A DNA stretch of 64,000 nucleotides from Wolinella succinogenes DSM 1740 (GCF_000196135.1 NC_005090.1:2046356-2110355), one strand, 5' to 3'. Numbered from the stretch's first letter, positions 25,337-34,566 are shown. Made by a program: numbers and translations. The notes: generated by a model not told the origin, from the sequence alone.

Positions 25337-27143
25337 TAAACATCTTCTCCCATTTGGCTATGCTAAAAAGCTTCCACAAAAAATCATCTCTCCGAATATC
25401 AACCTTGAAAAAAATATCCCTAATAATCTCCGAGCCTTCAATGACTTTCATCATCTCGAATCTATATCGGTCGATCCAAAGTTTTTGAGGGCTTTCAAAG
25501 CCCATCTTGTTGTATCGCCATACAATACTCTTGGGCAACAGCCCAGAGATCTCCAGTGCCTCCCTTAGAGCAAACTTCAAGTAACCCTGCTGAAATTTCA
25601 CCTCCGTGGGCAAGGCTAGCACCCACTCTACAATTCGATAGTCCAAATAGGGCAATCTCGTCTCAATGCCAAATCGCATCGAATCTCTATCTTCGTATCG
25701 AAGGAGTGAAGGCAAATGATTATAAAAAATTTCTCTTTTTTGAAATTCTTGTATCGTCTTTACGGGAGCAATATACGAATCAAGCCACTCCCTGCAAAGA
25801 TACCTTGAGCAAATATTCCCCCGATTCTTAATAACATCCCAAGCCACCCCTGCGTCATCTGCTTTTTTTAACTCTTCTAATATTTGCTCTTTTGTATATC
25901 GAAAAGTTTTCAAATCTTTAAAAAAATCATTTTCTAAAAAGAATTTTCTATCTCTCAAGTCTTTGAAAATATTGTGAAAATAGTGCTCATATCCTAAAAA
26001 AACCTCATCAGCCCCCTGCCCATCCAGCATCACTTTACACCCAAGCTCCTTGGCCTTTTTCATGACAAAATATTGCATGAACATAGAGGTGCTACCAAAA
26101 GGCTCTTCTTGGGTGTAGAATAGATCATCCAAGCTCTCACAAAAATCTTCAAAGCTAGGCTCGACCATATGCAAATCCAACCCCAAATGGTTAGCCACCT
26201 CGATTGCATAGGAGCTCTCATCACTCTCTTTAAGACTTGATTTGGCGTGAATGGCCACAAGCTTCTCACCAAAATCATATTGTTGGCTCGCCAGTGCCGC
26301 CACCCCAGAGCTATCCAATCCTCCGCTCAGGCACGCTCCCACACGAACATCCGAGCGCAAGCGCAGGGAAACCGACTGCCTCAGCAGTGACAAAAGCTCT
26401 TTGGCACTACTTGGAATCTCTCTCTCTTTGGCAGATAATGGATTGAGGAGAATCGAGTAGTAGGTCTGAAAACTCTTCTGCTTGCCGCGCAGATCATAAA
26501 ACAAATTAGAAGAAGCCTCAAGACGATAAACTCCGTCAAAAAAGGTTTCACTGCCTCCATCTAGAAAACCTCTCGCTAGGTAGGGAAGAATCACTTTAGG
26601 ATTGAGTTTGGCCTCCTTAAAGAATGGCAATAGGGCTTTGATCTCTGAAGCAAAAACAAAAATCTCCTCATTTTCATAGAAATAGAAAGGTTTCACCCCA
26701 AAACGATCTCGACTGCAAAAAAGGCTGTGTCTCTTTTTGTCGTAGATGGCAAAAGCCCACATTCCATTGAAATGCTCTACGCAAGTCTCTCCCCAAAAGT
26801 CATAAGCCGCTAAAAGCACCTCTGAATCGCTTTGAGTGGCAAAGCCATACCCCTGAAGCAAAAGCTTCTCTTTGAGCTCTCTGTAGTTATATATCTCACC
26901 ATTGAACACCAGAAGATAGCGATCCTTAAAAAGCATCGGCTGGGAGGCCCTCTCATCCAAATCAATGATTGAGAGTCGAACATGCCCTAGATAGAGCTGA
27001 TACTCTGGCTCATTAAACCACACAAAATCTTGATGATCTGGACCACGATGGGCAATCTTTGAGAGGATTTGATTGAATTGTTCACAAGAGAGCTGACTTT
27101 GTCCAGCCGAACCCTTCCTAAGATACCCTAAGATTCCACACAC
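25323..27143 (-). CDS. asnB: Glutamine-dependent asparagine synthetase-like amidotransferase (copy 2)
   Basis: 606 residues from GTG 27143. This start gives Met-Cys-Gly (MCGILGYL) with the catalytic Cys at position 2 and has GAGGAGAGG just upstream; a start 51 nt further up would bury the Cys and overlap the previous gene. Glutaminase domain with HRGPDHQDFVW and FNGEIYNYREL, synthetase domain with SGGLDSSG and DGQGADEVFLGYEHY. It is clearly diverged from copy 1. Sitting among glycosyltransferases and a radical SAM gene, it more likely amidates a sugar acid or related carboxylate than aspartate; this is inference. Its DNA looks more AT-rich than the housekeeping genes. Confidence 0.85.
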   Translation of the reverse strand: MCGILGYLRKGSAGQSQLSCEQFNQILSKIAHRGPDHQDFVWFNEPEYQLYLGHVRLSIIDLDERASQPMLFKDRYLLVFNGEIYNYRELKEKLLLQGYGFATQSDSEVLLAAYDFWGETCVEHFNGMWAFAIYDKKRHSLFCSRDRFGVKPFYFYENEEIFVFASEIKALLPFFKEAKLNPKVILPYLARGFLDGGSETFFDGVYRLEASSNLFYDLRGKQKSFQTYYSILLNPLSAKEREIPSSAKELLSLLRQSVSLRLRSDVRVGACLSGGLDSSGVAALASQQYDFGEKLVAIHAKSSLKESDESSYAIEVANHLGLDLHMVEPSFEDFCESLDDLFYTQEEPFGSTSMFMQYFVMKKAKELGCKVMLDGQGADEVFLGYEHYFHNIFKDLRDRKFFLENDFFKDLKTFRYTKEQILEELKKADDAGVAWDVIKNRGNICSRYLCREWLDSYIAPVKTIQEFQKREIFYNHLPSLLRYEDRDSMRFGIETRLPYLDYRIVEWVLALPTEVKFQQGYLKFALREALEISGLLPKSIVWRYNKMGFESPQKLWIDRYRFEMMKVIEGSEIIRDIFFKVDIRRDDFLWKLFSIAKWEKMFNVKL

Positions 27144-27153
27144 ACCCTCTCCT

Positions 27154-28227
27154 CTATTGAGCCGCCACAAGCCATTGTTTGATTTTTCTAGCATATCCTT
27201 TCTTGTAGAGCCACAAGATAGCTAAGCTTGGCAGGAATCGAAGATATTTTGGCAAAATAAAATATCTTGTCTCAAAAAGCGTCTGCTCCGCGTAATAGTC
27301 CCCAAAAATAAATTTCACAGGGGCAGCCTTTCGGCTAGAGTCATACAGAGAACAATTACGGCAGTAGGAGCCAAATAGCGAATCTCTCTCATACAGATCA
27401 TCAAGTATTCTCGCAGATTCAAAAATAGTATGATTAAAAATATTTGGGATTTTCTCTCCAAGCTTAGGGTAAAAGTAAAACGCCCCGCAACAAGGGAGCA
27501 CGGTGCCATCTGTCATCACGATAGGACTCCCATACGCCTTGCATTTGCCATGAGTATACTCCAGCTTCTCCACACCTATATGCCCGATTCCATCCTCGCC
27601 CGTGACAAACATCTTTTTTAGAGATATTTGGTTTAGCCCCTTATCTTTATAAAAATCTAGCACCCCTAGGGCTTCATGGGGAAATTCGGGCTGCTCTGTA
27701 ATTTGAATTTGGACATAGATTGAATCGCCTCCATATTTCTTGAAGTAGAGTGGAGCATGAATCGCTCGCTCAAAGGCTAGCTTTGTAGCTGGTTTTCGTA
27801 TTTTTTTATAACTCTCATAGCTCAGACTATCCACGCTGATGACGATGTGATCAACCCCAACCTCACAAGCTCTCTTTATATCTTCCTCGCCCAAAAGACC
27901 GCCATTGGATGTGATCATTATCTTAAGACCAAACTCTTTGATAAGAGACAAAATTTGATACCACTGCTTATGGGTAAAAAACTCTCCATTGGGAGTCAAA
28001 TCTATCCATTCAAATCCCTCCATAGAAGCTTTTTCTAAAATCAATTTAATTTCATCAAGCGACATATCCCGTCGAATCGTAGGTCTCTCATCAAAATACT
28101 CCCCACTATATCCATCGCCATGAAAAGGGCACATTCCGCAAGCATAATTGCAGCTGGAAGTCACTTGAATATTCAAGACTTTCATCTCACGCTCGCGAAT
28201 TGCCTTAAAAATGGCCTCCTGTGTCAC
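27154..28227 (-). CDS. Radical SAM/SPASM-type protein of unknown substrate
   Basis: 357 residues. The radical SAM cluster motif CxxxCxxC is C26, C30, C33 (SSCNYACGMCPFH). The C-terminal part has further Cys clusters (GKCKAYGSPIVMTDG, VLPCCGAF, YCRNCSLYD) that fit a SPASM-like auxiliary iron-sulfur domain. Substrate unknown; relatives in polysaccharide clusters are thought to modify sugars or lipids. The GTG start has AAGGAAG upstream. It lies 10 nt before asnB copy 2 and 17 nt after a methyltransferase gene, all probably one transcript. Confidence 0.8.
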   Translation of the reverse strand: MTQEAIFKAIREREMKVLNIQVTSSCNYACGMCPFHGDGYSGEYFDERPTIRRDMSLDEIKLILEKASMEGFEWIDLTPNGEFFTHKQWYQILSLIKEFGLKIMITSNGGLLGEEDIKRACEVGVDHIVISVDSLSYESYKKIRKPATKLAFERAIHAPLYFKKYGGDSIYVQIQITEQPEFPHEALGVLDFYKDKGLNQISLKKMFVTGEDGIGHIGVEKLEYTHGKCKAYGSPIVMTDGTVLPCCGAFYFYPKLGEKIPNIFNHTIFESARILDDLYERDSLFGSYCRNCSLYDSSRKAAPVKFIFGDYYAEQTLFETRYFILPKYLRFLPSLAILWLYKKGYARKIKQWLVAAQ

Positions 28228-28244
28228 AACATCTTCCTTATTTC

Positions 28245-29378
28245 TTATAGTTTTTCAAAAAGGTAGCATCCATCATTTCCAGCCACATGTCCCCTGTAGT
28301 AGGGAATTCCTCGATTGTCAAATGTTAAATTACTCAAAAACTCGCGATGTTCCTTATCCAAATTTCGATCCTTGATTGCCTCAAAACGCCTTGGTAGCCA
28401 CATGAGCTCATCAACAGATATGGCGACCCCCTGAAGGCCTCCTTTGAATCCATGCCTTTCCATTGTAGCCACAAAATCATCCGTTTTAAAACATGTTGAT
28501 ACAGGACAATGCTCCCCATCCGTGGTATATTTATAAACATCCAAGGCACGCATTCCTCTATACTTTGGATTTTCCATCGGAAAAATATACGCAGCATAGA
28601 GATGTAGCCAAATACTATCATAATGATACACCATGATCGAGGCTCTACCTTTTGGCTTTAACACTCGATAAAACTCTTTTAGCACAGCGTCCAAGTCGGA
28701 GACATTCATCAAAACACCAGGGCAATTAATATAATCCACACTATTGTCTTCGAGATCGATTCGATTCGTCTTCTCATCAATTAACAAAAATTCTGCTGTT
28801 TTTCCATGCAGGGCGATTCGCTTCTTGGCACGTTCAATAGCAGGGGCGGACACATCGGCACCAATGAGACGTTTAGGGGTTGAGTGGGTTAAGATTCCCG
28901 TCATTTCATTGCCCGGACCACACCCATAATCAAGCACCACCTTGCCATCAAGTCCACTCACAGAAATATATTTTCTATAATCAACATACAAGTCATTACA
29001 ATGTTCAAAAAATTTTAATGATTCTTCTGCAGTCTCAAAATTATTGCTAGCAATCATGTGCGCGCTCCAGTATCCAGCAACTCCCTTGGAGGCAATTTCT
29101 TTCATTTTTTTATCATGAAATTCGATTCCATTAACATAGTCTTTGATTCCATGCAGAAGCAAGTTGTTGACCAGTTGATGAAAAAATTTCTCTGAGGCTA
29201 CCATGATCTCACCGTTCCCCAATCCTCGCGCCAAGAGTAGTTCAAGGGAAATACTTGGGTCAAAATCATCAATGAACTCATATGAATATTTCACTTCCCC
29301 TTCAAGACTACTCAAATAGTCCAGCAAAGTGGCAATCTCTTGCCCAAATGCCCCTTTTGGATAGATATAGTAATGCAT
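28245..29378 (-). CDS. Methyltransferase with an N-terminal module shared with its neighbour
   Basis: 377 residues. Residues about 1-95 (from YIYPKGAFG to roughly KGVAG) align with the start of the next upstream protein: shared YIYPKG, FIDD, a V/I-AS step, then GI and NG. A class I SAM methyltransferase domain follows (about 140-290: VVLDYGCGPGNEM, ADVSAPAIERAKKR, NCPGVLMNVSDLD, LKPKGRASIMVYH). I do not recognise the N-terminal module by name; its Rossmann-like pattern hints at nucleotide-sugar or cofactor binding. Likely a sugar methyltransferase of the glycan pathway. AT-rich relative to most of the window. Confidence 0.75.
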   Translation of the reverse strand: MHYYIYPKGAFGQEIATLLDYLSSLEGEVKYSYEFIDDFDPSISLELLLARGLGNGEIMVASEKFFHQLVNNLLLHGIKDYVNGIEFHDKKMKEIASKGVAGYWSAHMIASNNFETAEESLKFFEHCNDLYVDYRKYISVSGLDGKVVLDYGCGPGNEMTGILTHSTPKRLIGADVSAPAIERAKKRIALHGKTAEFLLIDEKTNRIDLEDNSVDYINCPGVLMNVSDLDAVLKEFYRVLKPKGRASIMVYHYDSIWLHLYAAYIFPMENPKYRGMRALDVYKYTTDGEHCPVSTCFKTDDFVATMERHGFKGGLQGVAISVDELMWLPRRFEAIKDRNLDKEHREFLSNLTFDNRGIPYYRGHVAGNDGCYLFEKL

Positions 29379-29395
29379 ACAACGACTCCCTTTAA

Positions 29396-30754
29396 TTATT
29401 TTATATGATTAAACAAAAATTCTGCAATTTTCTCAGAAGAAGATAAAAAGTTTAGAAGCTCTTCTTTTCGATAGCGCCCAATGGATTCATTCCAGTGCCT
29501 TAACTCTTTTTTGATGCATCCAACCTGATGCACAACTTCTGTATCTTTGCTGCAAACAATATGTATATTTTCATCAAAAAACTTAATTTTTGAGCCATAA
29601 CCATCGTATTGGATAAATTCTCCATAGGGGTCAAACAAAATAACTGGCTTTAGTGTAGTAAAGGGGTAAGAATAGGCCAAAGAAGACCAGTCACTGATCA
29701 AAGTAATGCTCCTTGCCAAGAGCTCAGCACTTAGTGTTGGCATTTTATCTATAAGCACCCTCTCGTTTCCTTTGTATAGTCTTTCCATATCATAAACCGT
29801 CTTACTATCCAAATCTAGCGGGTGTGGGCGAAAAATAATATTCATCCCTATGTTCAAAAGAGCATCAAACAAACTCGTCAATATCTCTGTTTCGGCATTT
29901 GCGGTGACAATAACATCGGTGGAATTAATAGAGTGATTTTTTAAATAATCTTCATAATCGAGAATCTGCAAATCCAAACTTGGATATCCTGCTTCGACAA
30001 CAAGGGGCGAGCCAAGACCCCTCTCCTCTTTGAGCTGTTCATAAAATCGAGCCACTCTTCGAGTAGGCGCCAATAAGATGTCATAATTTGCCATAAGGGC
30101 TTCCACGGCTGCATTCATTTGAAGGCGATACTGCCCAAAGTACATCATCAAAAGTCCGCAACAGGCATGCCCGGTGTATGCACTTATGGTTTTGTGACCA
30201 GAGAGAAAGTCTTTTGACCCCAAAATCAATGGAAATTCTAACTCTGCAATCAAATCATAGTTGGCCACAAGGTGGGGATGTTTGGCTACACGATCTCTAT
30301 TTTTCTCCAAGGCTTCTTGACTCAGACAGATATAGACCACCTGCGCACCCATTTGGAGGAGATGCTGATCAATGTCACCCAGGTGCTTTTCTTTGGCAAA
30401 TCCCCCCAAGATATACCCCACAAGGGGTGGCATTCCCTTGATTCCTTCACGAAACTCAATATCCCATCGACTTTTCAAATACTCCTTAAGTCGCTCTCCA
30501 TAAAGCTTCACTCCATTTTCAATCCGAGTGATTCCTTGGCTTTGAAGTTTATCCTTCAGCTGATCATGCAGCCAATTGGAGGCGATCAAAACGGTTGCCT
30601 TCTCTTCCTGTATCTGCTTGGAGAGTTGAATCAAGGAACGTGCACTATCCGAATCATCAATAAAATCAGCCTCTTCTTCACCCAAAAACTTTCTCGCCTC
30701 TTGCAGAGCAAGCCCATTGCGCCCTTTGGGATAAATATAAGTTTTATTCTTCAT
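29396..30754 (-). CDS. CDP-glycerol glycerophosphotransferase-like transferase with shared N-terminal module
   Basis: 452 residues. Residues about 5-100 form the same module as in the methyltransferase downstream (YIYPKGRNG, FIDDSD, VLIASNWL, QGITRIENG). The C-terminal half resembles the CDP-glycerol:poly(glycerophosphate) transferase / TagF-like fold: IIFRPHPLDLDSKTVYDM, then LISDWSSLAYSYPF and KPVILFDPYG, where the HP and SDWSS motifs bind the CDP donor in that family. It may transfer a glycerophosphate or another CDP-activated group, which is notable beside a CDP-phosphoramidate pathway. Start ATG 30754 lacks a clear Shine-Dalgarno; the preceding gene ends 3 nt upstream. AT-rich. Confidence 0.75.
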   Translation of the reverse strand: MKNKTYIYPKGRNGLALQEARKFLGEEEADFIDDSDSARSLIQLSKQIQEEKATVLIASNWLHDQLKDKLQSQGITRIENGVKLYGERLKEYLKSRWDIEFREGIKGMPPLVGYILGGFAKEKHLGDIDQHLLQMGAQVVYICLSQEALEKNRDRVAKHPHLVANYDLIAELEFPLILGSKDFLSGHKTISAYTGHACCGLLMMYFGQYRLQMNAAVEALMANYDILLAPTRRVARFYEQLKEERGLGSPLVVEAGYPSLDLQILDYEDYLKNHSINSTDVIVTANAETEILTSLFDALLNIGMNIIFRPHPLDLDSKTVYDMERLYKGNERVLIDKMPTLSAELLARSITLISDWSSLAYSYPFTTLKPVILFDPYGEFIQYDGYGSKIKFFDENIHIVCSKDTEVVHQVGCIKKELRHWNESIGRYRKEELLNFLSSSEKIAEFLFNHIK

Positions 30755-30757
30755 GGG

Positions 30758-32797
30758 TTACAAATTAGCAAAAACGCTCAAGAGATCTTGAGACAGTTTT
30801 CGAGCGACCACCTGACGATATATCCTCATCCAGTAGGCTTTGTTATCTCGAATATTTTTTGAAGAGCCCTCGTTGATCGACCAGTGGATCGCCTCTATAT
30901 ACCCCTTGGTGTCCAAGGGCTGGATTCTCTGCTCTGATTCTATGAATCGATAAAGCCCTTCTACAGCAGCACCCCTATTCTCGCAGACCTCCATGGCAAC
31001 CCCTCGATACTCCTCAAGCCACTCTTCTAACTCTGCAGATCGTTCTACGCGAGAAAGTCGAATTAATCTAACCATCAAGGGAGCTTCGTGCTTAGCCGTA
31101 TACTCCCTCGCGCTCTCCCCTTGCTCTAGTGGAAAAGTATCACACCACAAATCAATAATATGCCCATAGAGATGCGGATCGACCCAGCCCGGCATATAGA
31201 ATCGATCCGAGATTCCGAGCTTCTCCACCTTGGCGCGAATCGATTCGGCATTGCCACTGCCCGCTGCGATAAAGATCGTTTGAGGATTTTGGCGCATCAC
31301 TTGAGCAATGGTCTCTAGATACTCATCGCTATCCACCTTGATCAGCCTCCCAATGACCCCTAGCACAAAAGCATCTTTGGGGTATTTGGCGCGCTCGGCT
31401 TCGATTTTGCTTTTTGCTATAGGCGGATTATAGAATCGCTCCCTATCCATGGGCACGGCAAACTTCTCAAAAGAGAATCCATACTTATCCACGCCACAAT
31501 GACTGATTCTCTTATCAATCCCTTCCACATCATAGACATAGTTTCCATGACTCCAATAGACTTGAGTGGGTGCGGCACGAGAGATGAAAATAAAGTCGCT
31601 GATATCATAGCCATTGTTGGGCGAGATGAGGATATCGACCCCATCACGGACGATTCTCTCTCGGATGGCGAGGGCTTTTTGGAGATGCGAGTGATAGTAA
31701 CCTGCCCCCTGTATCAGAGGCGTGACCACATCGACCACCTCTATGCCAATCTCCCTATAGCTCTGAAGAATTCGGGGGTCATCATCGCTCTTCTCCACAT
31801 ACCCCATCAAATAGAGTTTGACTTCATACTTTTCTCTAAATTCCTCGTTTTGCATAAGCGCCTTAAGGAGCGACCACTCCACCTTGTAGGGCGAATTCTC
31901 CACTACTCGATCGCGCAAAAACCCAATGAGCCTCTTACCACTCCCCCCAGTATGCTCCTTGCAAGAGGGAAGCGCAGCAGTGCAAGCTTTATAGTGAGGC
32001 TCAGCGACCTTCACGATCTCCTCGTTGAAACGCTTCCACTCCTCTTGGCTTTGGAAGTGATTCCCCATCTTATGATAGATATAGAAGTGCACATACATCG
32101 CCTCATCCAGCTCACCCCGCCCAAGATGCGCCTCAAAGATCGCTCGCCACAGGGGATAAAGCTCCATCCAGCGAGGATTATTATAGAAGCTTGGGATATT
32201 CCAAAAGATATGGAGTGACCAGTTAAAAATTGAGCGTCTTGCAACAAAATCAAGCGAAAGGTAGTGCTCTAGGGTTAGGCTCTCACTCAATGCCTCAAAA
32301 AGCTCATCCATAGATATGGAGAAAAATTGGCAAAAATCCTTCACAAAAACATCGACTCCAACATTGGCTGCTTCGTGAATATGGAGAGTGGAGAGGACTT
32401 TGAGATGCTCTTTAATAGCCTCTTGGGGCTCGCCTTTGAGAATGAGGGCGGTGGCTTTGAGCTCAGAGAGAAGAATCTTCTCTACGATTCCAAGCTCTGG
32501 AGAGCAGAGATATTGATCCGCCAATGTTACATAGCCATCAAAACGCCCCTCTGGCTCAATCTCCAATTCCTCCATAAGTCCATAGAGATAGAGGTAGGCA
32601 CGATCAGCTACATCCCCTTTAGAAAAAATGAGCTCCAGCACCTTTTCGCGGATCACATTGGCCAAATCAGCCCTTGATGGTTTGCTCGCCTTTTTAAGTG
32701 CCTCTAGCGTCTCCCTTTGAGAAAAACGACCTATAAATCGATCTAGCTCGTGCTTGCTTTTGCATTGTTCCGCCTGCTCTTTTAGCGCCTCAACCAA
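30758..32797 (-). CDS. Large GT-B glycosyltransferase with helical N-terminal region
   Basis: About 679 residues. The N-terminal ~330 residues are helical and charged, resembling TPR/HMW1C-type scaffolds. The C-terminal half looks like a GT-B transferase (VYWSHGNYVYDVEGID, FVLGVIGRLIKVDSDEYL, IFIAAGSGNAESI, FYMPGWVDPHLYGH, CDTFPLEQGESAREY), close in pattern to GT4/GT41 proteins that can glycosylate proteins. The frame is open to a TTG at 32836, but that codon falls in a TATAAT promoter box. TTG 32797 has AAGGA seven nt upstream and is preferred. First gene of the minus-strand island, divergent from flaB. Confidence 0.75.
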   Translation of the reverse strand: MVEALKEQAEQCKSKHELDRFIGRFSQRETLEALKKASKPSRADLANVIREKVLELIFSKGDVADRAYLYLYGLMEELEIEPEGRFDGYVTLADQYLCSPELGIVEKILLSELKATALILKGEPQEAIKEHLKVLSTLHIHEAANVGVDVFVKDFCQFFSISMDELFEALSESLTLEHYLSLDFVARRSIFNWSLHIFWNIPSFYNNPRWMELYPLWRAIFEAHLGRGELDEAMYVHFYIYHKMGNHFQSQEEWKRFNEEIVKVAEPHYKACTAALPSCKEHTGGSGKRLIGFLRDRVVENSPYKVEWSLLKALMQNEEFREKYEVKLYLMGYVEKSDDDPRILQSYREIGIEVVDVVTPLIQGAGYYHSHLQKALAIRERIVRDGVDILISPNNGYDISDFIFISRAAPTQVYWSHGNYVYDVEGIDKRISHCGVDKYGFSFEKFAVPMDRERFYNPPIAKSKIEAERAKYPKDAFVLGVIGRLIKVDSDEYLETIAQVMRQNPQTIFIAAGSGNAESIRAKVEKLGISDRFYMPGWVDPHLYGHIIDLWCDTFPLEQGESAREYTAKHEAPLMVRLIRLSRVERSAELEEWLEEYRGVAMEVCENRGAAVEGLYRFIESEQRIQPLDTKGYIEAIHWSINEGSSKNIRDNKAYWMRIYRQVVARKLSQDLLSVFANL

Positions 32798-32827
32798 GCC
32801 TCTTTCCTTTATTTTTTGCTTCTTTGC

Positions 32828-32833
32828 ATTATA
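32828..32833 (-). promoter_or_regulatory. Candidate -10 element of the glycan island
   Basis: TATAAT on the minus strand, 31 bp upstream of the preferred TTG start at 32797. It is the best housekeeping promoter candidate for the long minus-strand cluster. Confidence 0.5.
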
Positions 32834-32884
32834 CAAGAAACTTCTAGCTTGGCACTAAATCGACCAAAAAACCTTTGATTAAAA

Positions 32885-32900
32885 TTGGAACACCATTTGC
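32885..32900 (+). promoter_or_regulatory. Sigma-54 (RpoN) promoter of flaB
   Basis: TTGGAAC at 32885-32891 and TTTGC ending at 32900 give the -24 GG (32887-32888) and -12 GC (32899-32900) separated by exactly 10 nt, matching the RpoN consensus TGGAAC-N5-TTGC used by flagellar class 2 genes in Helicobacter. The expected transcript start is about 25 nt before the flaB ATG. Confidence 0.92.
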
Positions 32901-32937
32901 TTTATTGACCATTAAGAAATTTAGCAAAGGATGCGAA

Positions 32938-34479
32938 ATGGGTTACAGGATTAACACAAATGTGGCCGCCCTCAACGCTCACGCGATTGGAGTGCAAAAC
33001 AACCGTTCTTTAAACAGCTCTTTAGAGAAGTTGAGCTCAGGTCTGCGAGTCAATAAGGCCGCCGATGATGCTTCAGGTATGGCCATCGCTGATAGTTTGC
33101 GATCGCAAGCCGCCTCCTTAGGGCAGGCCACGCGAAACGCTAATGATGCCATTGGCATCATCCAGACCGCCGACAAGGCGATGGATGAACAGATCAAGAT
33201 TCTAGACACCATCAAAACCAAAGCGGTTCAAGCCGCTCAAGATGGACAGACCACCGAAACAAGAAAAGCGCTCCAAAGCGACATCCTAAGACTTCTTGAA
33301 GAGTTGGACAACATCGCCAACACCACAAGCTTCAACGGTCAGGAGATGCTCTCTGGCTCCTTTGTCAATAAAGAGTTCCAAATCGGTGCCTACTCCAACA
33401 CTACCATTAAAGCCTCCATTGGAGCAACTTCATCCAATAAAATAGGCCATGTTCGTCTTGAAACCTCCTCCATCTCAGCCTCCAGTATGCTTGCCTCTGC
33501 AGGTGGCTCTAATCTCACTGAGGTTGCTTTCAAGGTGCTTCAGGTGGATGGCAAAAACAGCTTCCAGCTAGAGACCGTCAAAATCTCCACTTCCGCAGGA
33601 ACAGGAATTGGAGCGCTTGCCGAAGTGATCAACAAAAACTCCAACGTCTTAGGGGTGCGAGCCAGCTATGAGGTCATGGGAACGGGTTCTCTCCCTATCC
33701 AATCAGGGACTGTCAACACGCTTGTTATTAACGGCGTCACGATCGGAACCATCAACGATATCCAAAAAAATGATGCGGATGGAAAGCTCATCAATGCCAT
33801 CAATGCCGTCAAAGAGGCAACAGGGGTTGAAGCCTACACTGACATTAGCGGCCGATTGACCTTAAAAAGCACCGATGGAAGAGCCATCAGCGTCTCCACA
33901 GTAAGCGGGGCGGGTGTGCTTGGAGGGGGAAGTTTTATTGGAACTTCTGGCTCTTCTCATGCCATCGTGGGACGACTCACTCTCACTCGACTCAACGCCA
34001 GAGATGTTCTCATTAGCGGAACCAACTTCAGCCACGTAGGATTCCACTCTGCCCAAGGAATCGCCGAATACACCGTCAACCTTCGTGACCTTCGAGGGGA
34101 GATGAATGCCAATATCGCCTCTGCCGCAGGAGCCAACGCCAACCTTGCCATCGCAAGCGCTAACGCCAATGGAATTGGAGCGGGCGTCACTAGCCTCGCA
34201 GGGGCGATGATTGTCATGGATATGGCCGAATCGGCTCGAATTCAACTTGATAAAATCCGTGCCGACTTAGGTTCGGTTCAAGCCCAGCTCACCTCCACCA
34301 TCAACAACATCACCGTCACTCAGGTCAACGTCGCTGCGGCTGAATCAGAGATTAGAGATGTGGACTTCGCCGAGGAATCAGCCACTTTCAGCAAACACAA
34401 CATCCTCGCTCAATCGGGAAGCTTTGCCATGGCACAAGCCAACACCGTCCAACAAAACGTTCTCAAACTCCTCCAGTAA
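32938..34479 (+). CDS. flaB: Flagellin B
   Basis: 513 residues, filament subunit. The conserved D0/D1 N-terminus ([58 protein letters not shown]) and the C-terminal D1/D0 region ([32 protein letters not shown], ending VLKLLQ) are intact; the variable middle is Ser/Thr-rich and suited to O-glycosylation. The MGYRIN start and GVQNNRSLN resemble FlaB rather than FlaA of Helicobacter. ATG 32938 has AAAGGA upstream and lies 38 bp after a perfect sigma-54 promoter. The frame is open further upstream but that part covers the promoter. Followed by a Maf-family gene. Confidence 0.96.
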   Translation: MGYRINTNVAALNAHAIGVQNNRSLNSSLEKLSSGLRVNKAADDASGMAIADSLRSQAASLGQATRNANDAIGIIQTADKAMDEQIKILDTIKTKAVQAAQDGQTTETRKALQSDILRLLEELDNIANTTSFNGQEMLSGSFVNKEFQIGAYSNTTIKASIGATSSNKIGHVRLETSSISASSMLASAGGSNLTEVAFKVLQVDGKNSFQLETVKISTSAGTGIGALAEVINKNSNVLGVRASYEVMGTGSLPIQSGTVNTLVINGVTIGTINDIQKNDADGKLINAINAVKEATGVEAYTDISGRLTLKSTDGRAISVSTVSGAGVLGGGSFIGTSGSSHAIVGRLTLTRLNARDVLISGTNFSHVGFHSAQGIAEYTVNLRDLRGEMNANIASAAGANANLAIASANANGIGAGVTSLAGAMIVMDMAESARIQLDKIRADLGSVQAQLTSTINNITVTQVNVAAAESEIRDVDFAEESATFSKHNILAQSGSFAMAQANTVQQNVLKLLQ

Positions 34480-34486
34480 TCAAGCT

Positions 34487-34507
34487 CCGCCCCTCTTTTG
34501 GGGGTGG
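34487..34507 (+). terminator. Hairpin after flaB
   Basis: Arms 34487-34493 and 34501-34507 (seven pairs, one G-T) around a 7-nt T-rich loop, just after the flaB stop. No T-run follows, so it may attenuate read-through into the maf gene or protect the abundant flagellin mRNA. Confidence 0.35.
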
Positions 34508-34566
34508 GCTAAACCAAAAAAAGCTATCCTTACTCTCCAACCAACCCTACTCATGAAGGTCACGGG

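Noticed and set aside
31499..32218. 239-codon plus-strand ORF opposite the large glycosyltransferase
   Set aside because: Antisense shadow; no ribosome site, no domain pattern.
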